From Petralouisia muris (GTDB taxonomy: Bacteria > Bacillota > Clostridia > Lachnospirales > Lachnospiraceae): a stretch of 64,000 bases of DNA. Shown here piece after piece: positions 43,338 through 52,135 of this stretch. The stretch covers positions 1 to 64,000 of the forward strand of contig NZ_SRYA01000016.1 in assembly GCF_004793545.1 (NCBI RefSeq), written 5' to 3'. The notes below the pieces were generated by a model. That model was not told the origin of the DNA. It did not search any database and saw only the letters and a list, made by a program, of their open reading frames with translations. Each line of letters begins with the position of its first letter. Positions within the stretch are counted from its first letter, which is position 1. The position numbers were made by a program, and so were the translations under genes.

Positions 43338-44702
43338 CTAAATATGCCCAGCAGGAGCCGCTTTTTCTCTGCGCGCTTCCAAATCCTTCTGAATCTGCGG
43401 CATCTCATCATCAAGCTTCCATCTCATACAAATCAGAAGAATTGCCGCAATGACTGCCAGTGGTGCAAATTTAAAGAAATATTCAATCCCTGAAACCGCC
43501 GATGCTGGCTGCGCCGCCAGATTCCCGTCATATCCTACCGCTGTCAGGAAAAAGCCAAACAGTGATGTCATTAGTCCCTGCCCCAGTTTTTCCGCAACAG
43601 ATTTTGCGGAAAATAAGACTGCCTGTACCTTTGTCCCAGTTTTCCATTCTCCATACTCAATTGTGTCACCTGTCATAGCATTGACCAGCCCCATCGGAAA
43701 CAGGAATCCTATCCCGCGTAGAAGCGCTGTTCCGACAAGGAGTGCCGCGCTATCTGTTGGCCCTATGATAAATACCACTTGTCCGATCAGCATCAGCATA
43801 CCGCCGGCCAGCACTAGTTTCTTTTTGGAAATCTTATCCAAAAAAACCGGAAGGATCAGCATACCAATAATTCCCGGAACATTGCTTGCTGCCACATAGG
43901 CGCCCATCAGCCCCAGATTACCTGCCACATTTTCCAGATAATAAACGGAAATAGAAAGGTTGAATAAAAGCACAATCGTGCAGCAGATCTGAAGCACTGC
44001 AGACATCAGCCAGTATTTATTTTGAAATGCAATTTTCACACTTTGAATAATATTTTCAGACGGCACTTCATTATCCACGCGTTCTTTTACTACAAATACA
44101 TTCAGAAAAAGGAATACAGCGCCCACCGCACCAAGGGTCAGCATAGACTTCACCCATGCGGACTGTGAATCCTGGCCTCCATAAAACTTTACCATTGGAA
44201 GGATTGCACTTGCCATAATCGTCTGAGTGAGCGCCGCAAACAGCATCGAATAACAGAGCATTTTGGAACGAGTTGTCGGATCATCCGTTGCATAGGACGC
44301 TAATGAGTTATGGGCAAGATTCACGTATGTATACAGAACGGTATTGAACAGATTATATGTCACAAAGATAAACGCGATCCTTAGTGCAATCGAAGAATCC
44401 GGAACAAGAAATACCAATACAACAGATGTCACCATCGGAAGTGTCCATCTTGCCAATACCGGGATACAATGCCCTTTTTTGCTCTTGTGCGTATCAATTA
44501 ACTGCCCGGCAATCAGGTCAGAAACCCCGTCGAACATTTTAGATATTAAAACGACAGTCCCGATTATTGCCGCATTCATCCCTATCACATCTGTATAAAA
44601 ATACAGGACATAAGAGCTAAATAATGTGTACAGCGCATTCAGGCCAATCTGGCCGGAACCAAAAACAAACTGTTCCACAATGCCAACTTTCTCTTTTTTC
44701 AT
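43338..44702 (-). CDS. GPH-family sugar:cation symporter
   Basis: A 454-residue membrane protein with about 12 helices; ATG 44702 lies 7 bases after GGGAGGTG. The family motifs are SKMFDGVSDLIAGQLIDTHK near the N-terminus and TGDTIEYGEWKTGTK in the later loop, as in the symporter at 6159-7538, and it also lacks an EIIA tail. It follows an esterase gene after 17 bp, so the two probably serve one carbohydrate, perhaps an acetylated glycoside or oligosaccharide that is deacetylated by the esterase. Substrate is a guess from context. Confidence 0.88.
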   Translation of the reverse strand: MKKEKVGIVEQFVFGSGQIGLNALYTLFSSYVLYFYTDVIGMNAAIIGTVVLISKMFDGVSDLIAGQLIDTHKSKKGHCIPVLARWTLPMVTSVVLVFLVPDSSIALRIAFIFVTYNLFNTVLYTYVNLAHNSLASYATDDPTTRSKMLCYSMLFAALTQTIMASAILPMVKFYGGQDSQSAWVKSMLTLGAVGAVFLFLNVFVVKERVDNEVPSENIIQSVKIAFQNKYWLMSAVLQICCTIVLLFNLSISVYYLENVAGNLGLMGAYVAASNVPGIIGMLILPVFLDKISKKKLVLAGGMLMLIGQVVFIIGPTDSAALLVGTALLRGIGFLFPMGLVNAMTGDTIEYGEWKTGTKVQAVLFSAKSVAEKLGQGLMTSLFGFFLTAVGYDGNLAAQPASAVSGIEYFFKFAPLAVIAAILLICMRWKLDDEMPQIQKDLEARREKAAPAGHI

Positions 44703-44719
44703 CGTCTGCACCTCCCAGC

Positions 44720-45640
44720 TTATATTCCTTTAAAACAATCTTTGATAAATGCATCTACAATAGCAAGGACTTCTGGCGTCCAGAACTCGGCTCCTCCATG
44801 ATCCCCGCCTTTGACAAGATATAGCTGCACCTTTTTTCCGACAGCTTTCATTTTCCGATACAAATCCACACTTTGGCGCGTATGCACGGTACGGTCCTTT
44901 GTCCCATGGAAAATCAACACCGGCGCAAGATCTGTATCTTTATTAATGTGACATTCTACCGAAAGTTCCTCACACAGTTCCCGACTTTCCCTTAAGTTTG
45001 CTCCGCCCATTTCCATCCCTTCCGGGCTGTCTGGGAGCTTGTAATTGAGCGTTGAGGGATTTGCTCCGTCAAAAAGGACACTGACAGAGCCATAATAGTT
45101 TATAATTCCGCTCACCTCTGCCGATACTCCTGGAAACTGATTTTCATCTGTATCGTCATTGTGGCGCAGCCCTCCGAACATGGCCGTATGCCCTCCAGAA
45201 GAATCGCCGGATAAAATCATCCGTTCTGGATCCACATGAAACTCCACTGCATGAAGCCTGATATAACGCACTGCATTTCTTGCATCAATCGCCTGCGCAG
45301 GATATGGCGCTATCCCGGAATGGCGGTATTCTACAATGGCAACAACATACCCTCTTTCTGCCAGGCGCGCAAGAAGAGGAAGCTGCGCCGGAACATCCTG
45401 TTTCATCCAGGCAGAACCTTGCACAAATACAACACAGGGATACACCCCTTCTGGGTTATTTCTTGTAAATGGGGTGATAATTTCCATATGCAGCGGCACT
45501 CCGTTTTCATTTACATATTCCACATGCTGTCCAGTGTAACGGCTGCCTGCCTCATCGCCAGTTGTATCAAGTACGACTGCCCCTTCTACAGATTCATCAA
45601 ATTCTGGAAAGTCTTCATATTTCCACTCTTTTACTTCCAT
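44720..45640 (-). CDS. Alpha/beta-hydrolase esterase (carbohydrate-esterase/BD-FAE-like)
   Basis: A 306-residue hydrolase; ATG 45640 follows AAAGGAGAC, excluding an upstream in-frame start. The oxyanion region FVQGSAWMKQDVP, the nucleophile elbow LSGDSSGGHTAMFG, the acid region APVLIFHGTKDRTVHTRQSV and the final His in LVKGGDHGGAEFW complete the catalytic triad of the hormone-sensitive-lipase/BD-FAE type. There is no signal peptide, so it acts on imported substrate. The gene comes first in the pair with the GPH symporter and, on the far side, a AraC-GH39 regulator gene of the same direction, which may control both. Confidence 0.85.
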   Translation of the reverse strand: MEVKEWKYEDFPEFDESVEGAVVLDTTGDEAGSRYTGQHVEYVNENGVPLHMEIITPFTRNNPEGVYPCVVFVQGSAWMKQDVPAQLPLLARLAERGYVVAIVEYRHSGIAPYPAQAIDARNAVRYIRLHAVEFHVDPERMILSGDSSGGHTAMFGGLRHNDDTDENQFPGVSAEVSGIINYYGSVSVLFDGANPSTLNYKLPDSPEGMEMGGANLRESRELCEELSVECHINKDTDLAPVLIFHGTKDRTVHTRQSVDLYRKMKAVGKKVQLYLVKGGDHGGAEFWTPEVLAIVDAFIKDCFKGI

Positions 45641-45865
45641 TATCTGTCTCCTTTCTTTCTTGCTGTCTGATAATATTTTAGCATTTTCCACAATTTTTTC
45701 TCATTTTCTGTTGTCAAAATAATACTCAATCATTTCTGTTTTCTACCGAAATATCATTCATCACTTTAGCTCTTTTGAATAGAATCGTGATGAAAAGGAC
45801 ATAGAATCGTGATTTTTCAAAACAAATCCCTCTGCACTCATCAAATAGAATGCAAAGGGACTCTC

Positions 45866-47977
45866 TTATCTTTTATTTATGCTGACTAGGCGAATTTCAT
45901 GGATATCCAAAATAGCCGAAATTAAAAGGGTATTCGCTTCTCCTACCTGAAGCATATCATATTCATATTTCGGTTCTGCCTGTTTCTCGATATATTGTCT
46001 CTGCTTTTCCGTAATTACCGCAGGAGAGCCCATACCCCTCCAGATATCATAGCTGCTCCCATAATCACGGTTTACGATCAGGCTTTCTTTCTCATAGTTC
46101 CCCTCTTCCAAACCTTCCAGGTAAAAACGGACATCAAGCATTCCTTTATCCTCAAATCCATAATACCGGTCATAAGTACGCTGCTCCTCGTCCGAAAGGA
46201 CATAATCAATATGCCTTTCCCGGTTATAGTGGCTGTAGTTGTACAGTAAAATCTTTACTTTTTTCCGGTCCTTTGTACAGGTCACAATATATCCCGTCCC
46301 TCTGTCTACTACAAACTCCTCCAGTTCCCCCAAAAGCCTGTATGCAAGATAAGACGCTTTGGGTATTCCCTGATATGTCATCAAGCCATATCCGCCGTAA
46401 TATGTATTCTGCCCTGTAATCATACGCTCTGTGTTATCTGTCAGGTGGCAAAACGCAAATGCCCTGATATCCTCTGTGTTTTCCAAAATATTTTTCACAA
46501 TAAACGCAGCTTTAAAACAGGTATCGTTTCCCAGGTCAGACTGCCAGATTGTTGAATTCCATGCTGTCAGGAAAGTGGGACGGTCCTTTACCCCCTGTTC
46601 TTCCAAAATCTCCTTTACCATATGCACTTCTTTAAAAAGTATATCAGCATTCCTGCTGGGAACCACCCCATATCTTTCGATCAGGTGGCGGAGTACGCCT
46701 TCCACTATAAACGCCCATTTCTTCAGATCAGAGGGAAGATGAAGACAGGAAAACAGGCCAAACATCTGTGTTTGGCGTTCTGCCAGCTTTGTTGGCGTAA
46801 AGCCGAATTCTATACATGGCCTGATATCCACAGAGTTCAGGAAATCCATCACCATATCTACATAAATAAAACTCAGATACGGCGTCCCATCCGGCTTTTC
46901 GTGATATACATCCATACTGTCATCCAAAAGTCCATGAAAGTATGCATATTGAAATTCGATTTCCCTCTTTGCACGGCGTACCGCCTCACGTACATTTTCA
47001 AACATAAGGTCCTTTGCCCATCCTACGCTGATCGCCACATTATGGTTCAGCCTGGCCTTCCCGCTGTCCTTTCGGATATCAATTTTCAAACGGACTGGCT
47101 CTTCACTGCCTTTCAACAGGATGTTGAGATTTTCGGCACAGGAAATATATTTTGTCAGGCTCATAATTGATAACGGCCTTTCCCGCGCCTCCTCTTCCTT
47201 CTCTTTTTTTTCCTCCGCTTTCCGGTATCCATTTGGAGTATTGCCAAACTGCTGCCTGAAATTTATAATGAACGTATTCACATTAGAAAATCCACAGGAC
47301 ATTGCAATCTCCGTTATGGATTCTTTTGTGGCAGACAGCATATGCGCCGCTTTGTTCAGCCTTAGCTTTCGCACATACTCTGAAAAAGAAATATGCATCA
47401 GACGTTTAAATTCACGCGACAGATAACTGGGAGAAAGGTAAAAGCGCTCCGCAACCGTCTGTAAAGAAATATTTTCCTGACAATGGCTGCCCACGTATAA
47501 AAGAATTTCCCTCATACGCCCTGTCTCTTCCCGCATTCTCCATTCTGGAATCTCTTCCTCTGCAAAATGCTGCCTCAGGACAGAAAGAACCGCATAAAGT
47601 TCACTCAGGATTGTCATTCTCCCGTCCGCAGCATGTTCCAGAAATTCTTTGTACATAATGGCAAGCCTTGCTTTCAAAAGCCGAAAATAGTCTTCCCTTC
47701 CTGGCTGGATACAACTGCAGCATTTTATTTTTCCTATATTTGCCTGATACACGAGTGATTGGCGAATAAAAGCAGAAAGTGTATGTCCGCCAGCCTCCCT
47801 GTATATCTCATGATATTCAAACATATCAAATACGATGATATCTTCCTCTTTCATAACAAAATTGATTCCGTTTATCATCACGGCCAGCCGCCCAGACAAT
47901 ACAAACAGAAGCTCCATCTCATCATGAAAGTGCGGTATACTTGTATCACAATCTAATTCAAAACGGATCTCATCCAT
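45866..47977 (-). CDS. AraC regulator fused to a catalytically degenerate GH39 domain
   Basis: A 703-residue protein. Residues about 10-75 are a cupin sugar-binding part (PHFHDEMELLFVLSGRLAVM). Residues about 165-265 hold the AraC HTHs (TVAERFYLSPSYLSREFKRL; EIAMSCGFSNVNTFIINFRQ). Residues about 300-700 resemble the GH39 beta-xylosidase barrel. The acid/base motif WNEP is missing because a segment after RHLIERYG is absent, and the nucleophile segment, normally LTEWNS, reads LTAWNSTIWQ, so Glu is Ala. The domain is thus expected to bind sugar without cleaving it. It has no signal peptide. It lies upstream of the esterase-symporter pair and probably controls it. Confidence 0.85.
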   Translation of the reverse strand: MDEIRFELDCDTSIPHFHDEMELLFVLSGRLAVMINGINFVMKEEDIIVFDMFEYHEIYREAGGHTLSAFIRQSLVYQANIGKIKCCSCIQPGREDYFRLLKARLAIMYKEFLEHAADGRMTILSELYAVLSVLRQHFAEEEIPEWRMREETGRMREILLYVGSHCQENISLQTVAERFYLSPSYLSREFKRLMHISFSEYVRKLRLNKAAHMLSATKESITEIAMSCGFSNVNTFIINFRQQFGNTPNGYRKAEEKKEKEEEARERPLSIMSLTKYISCAENLNILLKGSEEPVRLKIDIRKDSGKARLNHNVAISVGWAKDLMFENVREAVRRAKREIEFQYAYFHGLLDDSMDVYHEKPDGTPYLSFIYVDMVMDFLNSVDIRPCIEFGFTPTKLAERQTQMFGLFSCLHLPSDLKKWAFIVEGVLRHLIERYGVVPSRNADILFKEVHMVKEILEEQGVKDRPTFLTAWNSTIWQSDLGNDTCFKAAFIVKNILENTEDIRAFAFCHLTDNTERMITGQNTYYGGYGLMTYQGIPKASYLAYRLLGELEEFVVDRGTGYIVTCTKDRKKVKILLYNYSHYNRERHIDYVLSDEEQRTYDRYYGFEDKGMLDVRFYLEGLEEGNYEKESLIVNRDYGSSYDIWRGMGSPAVITEKQRQYIEKQAEPKYEYDMLQVGEANTLLISAILDIHEIRLVSINKR

Positions 47978-48054
47978 ATTTCTTCTCCATAAATAAAACG
48001 TACTTTTTATTCATATTTTCATTGCCGTATATGTTTTACCAGACAAAAGTTCCT

Positions 48055-48471
48055 TCAAGTCTCTGCTTCATGGTTTTCTGTATCCCAGCACCATCTGGCA
48101 ATTTTTTGAATTAAATAAGTATCAACATTTCCATATGGAATGCGTATGGTTCCTTTATCCACCTTATATTTTTTCAATTCTTCTTTAAATTCCACTACCG
48201 CTTCTGGACCAGGATAAAATCCAATATGTTTTTTTGAAGCAGCAAAATGAAGAATGTTATGTTTTTTCCAGTATGTCGGCATGCTCCAGGAAATACGTTC
48301 CTCAGCCTCTGGCAAAGCCTGCCGCAAAGCCTGTCTTATAAGAAACAGATCCGCTTGCTTTTCAGCATCCTGACGTATAATATATTCTTCAATAGTTTTC
48401 GGTTTCTCTCCACAAAAATGACTTTGATTGGTATTTTTAAATTCTTTTCCACATTTAGGGCATTTCCACAT
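48055..48471 (-). CDS. DUF1801-family protein with N-terminal zinc ribbon
   Basis: A 138-residue protein; ATG 48471 follows CTGGAGAT. The first residues, MWKCPKCGKEFKNTNQSHFC, form a zinc-ribbon-like CPxCG-x(n)-HFC. The remainder is a DUF1801/YdhG domain (WSMPTYWKKHNILHFAASKK, HIGFYPGPEAVVEF), a fold similar to frataxin-like or iron-binding small proteins. Function is not established. A single-gene unit. Confidence 0.75.
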   Translation of the reverse strand: MWKCPKCGKEFKNTNQSHFCGEKPKTIEEYIIRQDAEKQADLFLIRQALRQALPEAEERISWSMPTYWKKHNILHFAASKKHIGFYPGPEAVVEFKEELKKYKVDKGTIRIPYGNVDTYLIQKIARWCWDTENHEAET

Positions 48472-48654
48472 AAAATATCTCCAGCAAACGACATAAGGTA
48501 TATACTGATGCCCGAATTTGGACGATAAAAGCACACACATACCCAATATGCCACTTTAAAATATAAATTTTTCTTTTTTTATCATTATCTTATCTTTCAT
48601 AAAAAGACTCTGGCATTGAGTCTGGCCGCCTGCGCAAATCCATCGCCTTTTGAA

Positions 48655-49353
48655 TCAGATCGTAAACTTCAATATTTCCGGGTGCTTCTCCACATATTCC
48701 GCCAGGCGGCAAAGTTCCGCTCCCATTGCAGTCCGAACCAGCATCTCTAAACGGATGTATTCTCCTTTTCTTCTGGTTTGGAATTTCAAAATCCGACATT
48801 GATAGGTATTTTCCAGTTCCCGTCGAATTTCCTGACTGATTTGTCCGGGATTTTCTTCATTGCAGCGATACTCCATCTCAATTTCATATACATCTTTGAT
48901 AATATGAGACATTTTTCCCTGACGGCCCAGAAATATTTCCACCAAAATCACGATTCCTGTAGTGCAGATTCCTATCACATACAATCCGGCTCCTACCGCC
49001 ATCCCCACTCCAAGGGTAGCCCAAATGCCGGCGGAGGTGGTGATTCCGCTGACATTTTTATTTCGGGAAAAAATCACGCCGGAACCCAGAAATCCAATGG
49101 CTGCCACAGCACCCGCCGCCATTCTGGAAGGGTCTGCCCGAACAAATTCTCCCGTCACATCCTGAAATCCGTATTTGGACAGAATAATCATCAGTGCAGA
49201 AGATACGGCCACAATCACATGGGTGCGGATTCCTGCCGTTTTCTTTCTGCTCTCCCGTTCATATCCAATAGTTCCCCCGCAGCATCCCGCCAGCAAAATC
49301 CTCACCATCCACTCCAACTGCTGTATTACAAAAGCCATATTCAATTCTCCCAT
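48655..49353 (-). CDS. MgtC/SapB-family membrane protein
   Basis: A 232-residue protein. The N-terminal ~130 residues have four or five helices with RILLAGCCGGTIGYERESRK and RTHVIVAVSSALMIILSKYG, the MgtC core; FLGSGVIFSRNKNVSGITTS is another conserved segment. The C-terminal ~90 residues are a cytoplasmic ACT-like domain. MgtC-type proteins help cells at low Mg2+ or in ATP synthase control. It is the only magnesium-related gene here, with no riboswitch in view. Start at 49353 follows GAGGTGCGG; a second ATG inside is possible. Confidence 0.85.
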   Translation of the reverse strand: MGELNMAFVIQQLEWMVRILLAGCCGGTIGYERESRKKTAGIRTHVIVAVSSALMIILSKYGFQDVTGEFVRADPSRMAAGAVAAIGFLGSGVIFSRNKNVSGITTSAGIWATLGVGMAVGAGLYVIGICTTGIVILVEIFLGRQGKMSHIIKDVYEIEMEYRCNEENPGQISQEIRRELENTYQCRILKFQTRRKGEYIRLEMLVRTAMGAELCRLAEYVEKHPEILKFTI

Positions 49354-49447
49354 ACCGCACCTCTTTTCTTATTGCGCACGCCAACCCAGAGAATGCCTCA
49401 CTTCTTCGCTGTCTGTAAAAACCAGGAATGTTTCTTCCTCCACAAAC

Positions 49448-50995
49448 CTACCGGAACAGAGAATATTCTTCCATATTCCAGATTTCCGTCACGATCTCCT
49501 GATAAAATTCAGGCTCATGGCACACTAAAAGAACCGCGCCTTTATATTCCTGCAAAGCCCGTTTCAGTTCTGCCTTTGCATCCACATCCAAATGATTGGT
49601 GGGCTCGTCCAGCAGCAGAATATTAGTATCCACATTCAAAAGCTTGCACAGCCGCACCTTGGCCTGTTCCCCTCCGCTTAACACCTTGACCTTGCTTTCT
49701 ATATGCTTGGTGGTAAGACCGCATTTCGCCAGTGCGGAACGAACCTCATACTGGGTATAAGCAGGAAAAGTCTCCCAGATTTCTTCGATACAGCTGTTTT
49801 CGCTGACAGGCATTTCCTGTTCAAAATACCCCGGATACAGATAATCCCCCAACCTGACTTTTCCGGACGCCGGTTTTATCAAACCCAGCACGCTTTTTAA
49901 AAATGTGGATTTTCCAATTCCATTAGCTCCTGTCACCGCAATTTTCTCCCCTCGTTCCAGCCTGAGGTTGATGGGTGCAGACAGAGGTTTTTCATATCCC
50001 AGTACCAGATCATCTGTCTCGAAAATCATCTTTCCCGCCGCTCTGGCGTTCCTGAAAAAGAATTCCGGCTTGGGACGCTCTGCCGCAAGCTGAATAACTT
50101 CCATTTTATCCAGTTTTTTCTGTCTGGACATTGCCATATTTCTGGTTGCCACCCTTGATTTATTTCTTGCAACAAAATCCTTCAAATCTTCTATCTCTTT
50201 CTGCTGCCTCTTATATGCCGCTTCCATCTGAGATTTCTTCATCTCATAGACTTCCATAAATTTATCATAATCCCCTACGTAGCGGGTCAATTCCTGATTT
50301 TCCATATGATAAATGATATTGATTACGCTGTTTAAAAAGGGGATATCATGGGAAATCAGGATAAATGCATTTTCATAGTCCAAAAGATAGCGTTTCAGCC
50401 ATTCAATATGATTCTCATCCAGATAATTGGTAGGCTCGTCCAGCAGCAGGATATCCGGCTTTTCTAACAACAGCTTTGCCAACAGCACCTTCGTCCGCTG
50501 CCCGCCGCTTAATTCTGACACATCCGTATCCAGTCCCAGCTCCATCACGCCCAGAGCCCTTGCCACTTCCTCCACCTTGGCGTCAATCATATAAAAATCA
50601 TGCTGTTCCAACAATTCCTGCATAGTTCCTGTTTCCTCTAATAAACGGTTCATTTCCTTTTCATCCGCTGCGCCCATGGCTTCAAACATCCGGTTCATTT
50701 CCGCTTCCATCTCAAACAGAAATGAAAATGCACTGCGCAAAACGTCTCCCACTGTCATGCCCTGTTTTAACACGGTATGCTGATCCAGATAGCCGGCGCG
50801 CACATGCCTGGCCCATTCCACGTTTCCCGCATCCGGCTGCAGCTGGCCGGTTACAATATTCAAAAATGTAGATTTCCCCTCTCCATTTGCTCCAATCAGG
50901 CCGATATGTTCCCCCTTTAACAACCGGAAAGATACATCATTGAAAATCGCCCTGTCCCCGAACCCATGGGTTAAATTTTTTACATCCAAAATCAT
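49448..50995 (-). CDS. ABC-F family ATPase (ribosome-associated or antibiotic-resistance type)
   Basis: A 515-residue protein with two fused ABC domains and no membrane segment; ATG 50995 follows AAAAGGAGAC. Walker A motifs are GANGEGKST and GANGIGKST, signatures are LSGGQRTKVLLAKLL and LSGGEQAKVRLCKLL, and Walker B is ILLLDEPTN in both. Between the domains is the P-site-tRNA-interaction linker with basic helices (KRQQKEIEDLKDFVARNKSR). ABC-F proteins act on the ribosome in translation or drug protection. The short linker and C-terminus point to a YbiT/YdiF-type housekeeping role, but a resistance role cannot be excluded. Confidence 0.9.
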   Translation of the reverse strand: MILDVKNLTHGFGDRAIFNDVSFRLLKGEHIGLIGANGEGKSTFLNIVTGQLQPDAGNVEWARHVRAGYLDQHTVLKQGMTVGDVLRSAFSFLFEMEAEMNRMFEAMGAADEKEMNRLLEETGTMQELLEQHDFYMIDAKVEEVARALGVMELGLDTDVSELSGGQRTKVLLAKLLLEKPDILLLDEPTNYLDENHIEWLKRYLLDYENAFILISHDIPFLNSVINIIYHMENQELTRYVGDYDKFMEVYEMKKSQMEAAYKRQQKEIEDLKDFVARNKSRVATRNMAMSRQKKLDKMEVIQLAAERPKPEFFFRNARAAGKMIFETDDLVLGYEKPLSAPINLRLERGEKIAVTGANGIGKSTFLKSVLGLIKPASGKVRLGDYLYPGYFEQEMPVSENSCIEEIWETFPAYTQYEVRSALAKCGLTTKHIESKVKVLSGGEQAKVRLCKLLNVDTNILLLDEPTNHLDVDAKAELKRALQEYKGAVLLVCHEPEFYQEIVTEIWNMEEYSLFR

Positions 50996-51248
50996 AATTC
51001 TGTCTCCTTTTGCCGATGGCAGAAAAATATATTTTGATTTCATCATACCATTTTTCTGGTGCGAATACAATTCTTATATGCAATGCGACCTTGCTGAATT
51101 ACGGAAATATTACGATGCTGGCGACTGGTTTAACTTTTTCTTAACAAAAATAGGTCCCTATATTTTTATCATATCCGCCTCTTCGTTTGCTTCTAAACTT
51201 ATATAGCGGAAAACAGAAAAACATTTTTACATTATTCTAGGAAGATTA

Positions 51249-51272
51249 GCAAATCATTTGGCAAATAGGTAT
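51249..51272. repeat. Dyad repeat, copy A
   Basis: GCAAATCATTTGGC followed by AAATAGGTAT matches the right arm of copy C (GCAAATCATTTGGC, AAATAAGTAT) with one change. The core CAAAT-C-ATTTG is a small dyad. It lies about 160 bp before the tyrosine recombinase gene. Confidence 0.7.
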
Positions 51273-51435
51273 ACTCTTGTGTATAAAATAAGGTTACACT
51301 TATTCACCATCCGGCTTTTCACAGCGGCACTGCAAAAATCCAATCCCCGCCACAGCCGAATGGGGAACCATACAAGATTTTTGGCAGTTATGTGCAGGAT
51401 AAAGCCGGATCTTACAAAAGATGGAGGTAACAGAT

Positions 51436-52014
51436 ATGGGTACTACGCAACCGATCAGAAAGAAGGAAGAATTGAAACAATTTATGGACTATTACCGAAA
51501 CACCCGCCCAAACGCCAGAAATTATGTATTGATTACATTTGGACTGCACACTGCGCTTCGGATCAGCGATATTCTGAATCTGAGCTGGCGGGATGTATAT
51601 GATTTTGAAAAAAGCCGTTTCCGCAACCATATTTTTGTACGGGAGGATAAAACCGGTAAGGAAAATATTGTAGCCTTAAACACACATTTAAAAGATTCTC
51701 TGGAACTTTACAAAAGACTGAGAAATCCTTCCTCAAAAGACTACATTTTTACCAAGACAACTAATTTTTCCCGCCCGTTAAGCCGTTCTCAGGCATTCCG
51801 CATCATAAAAAAAGCGGCCATAGAAACGCTCCACGACCCCCATATCAGCTGCCATTCCCTTCGGAAAACCTTTGGTTATCATGCATGGAAACAGGGCGTC
51901 CCGCCTGCCCTGTTAATGGAAATATACAATCATTCTTCTTATGCCATTACCAAAAGATACCTGGGAATAGCCCAGGATGAGCGGGATTCCATTTTTATGG
52001 ATATCGATTTTTAA
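51436..52014 (+). CDS. Short tyrosine recombinase (catalytic domain only)
   Basis: A 192-residue site-specific recombinase. ATG 51436 is chosen because GGAGG lies inside an earlier frame start. It has the whole catalytic core: TALRISDILNLSWRDV (first Arg), KTGKENIVAL (Lys), SCHSLRKTFGYHAWKQG (H-x-x-R), NHSSYAITKRYLGI (His/Tyr region with the nucleophilic Tyr). It lacks most of the N-terminal core-binding domain, a design seen in small Xer-like enzymes that invert or resolve short sites. It lies among three copies of a dyad repeat (51.2, 54.2, 56.5 kb), its possible targets. Confidence 0.82.
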   Translation: MGTTQPIRKKEELKQFMDYYRNTRPNARNYVLITFGLHTALRISDILNLSWRDVYDFEKSRFRNHIFVREDKTGKENIVALNTHLKDSLELYKRLRNPSSKDYIFTKTTNFSRPLSRSQAFRIIKKAAIETLHDPHISCHSLRKTFGYHAWKQGVPPALLMEIYNHSSYAITKRYLGIAQDERDSIFMDIDF

Positions 52015-52135
52015 ATTTCACCAAATATGCTGCCCTGTAAAAGCCATTCACTGGCCGCGCAGGGCAGTAAGAACGAAAAGAATCTATGTTAAAAATTCCA
52101 TAAATGCAGACAAACAGCAGCCGCCTTTTTCTGCA

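Noticed and set aside
46622-47170. 182-codon plus-strand frame inside the AraC-GH39 gene
   Set aside because: It is antisense to a protein with clear domains and shows no conserved pattern of its own.
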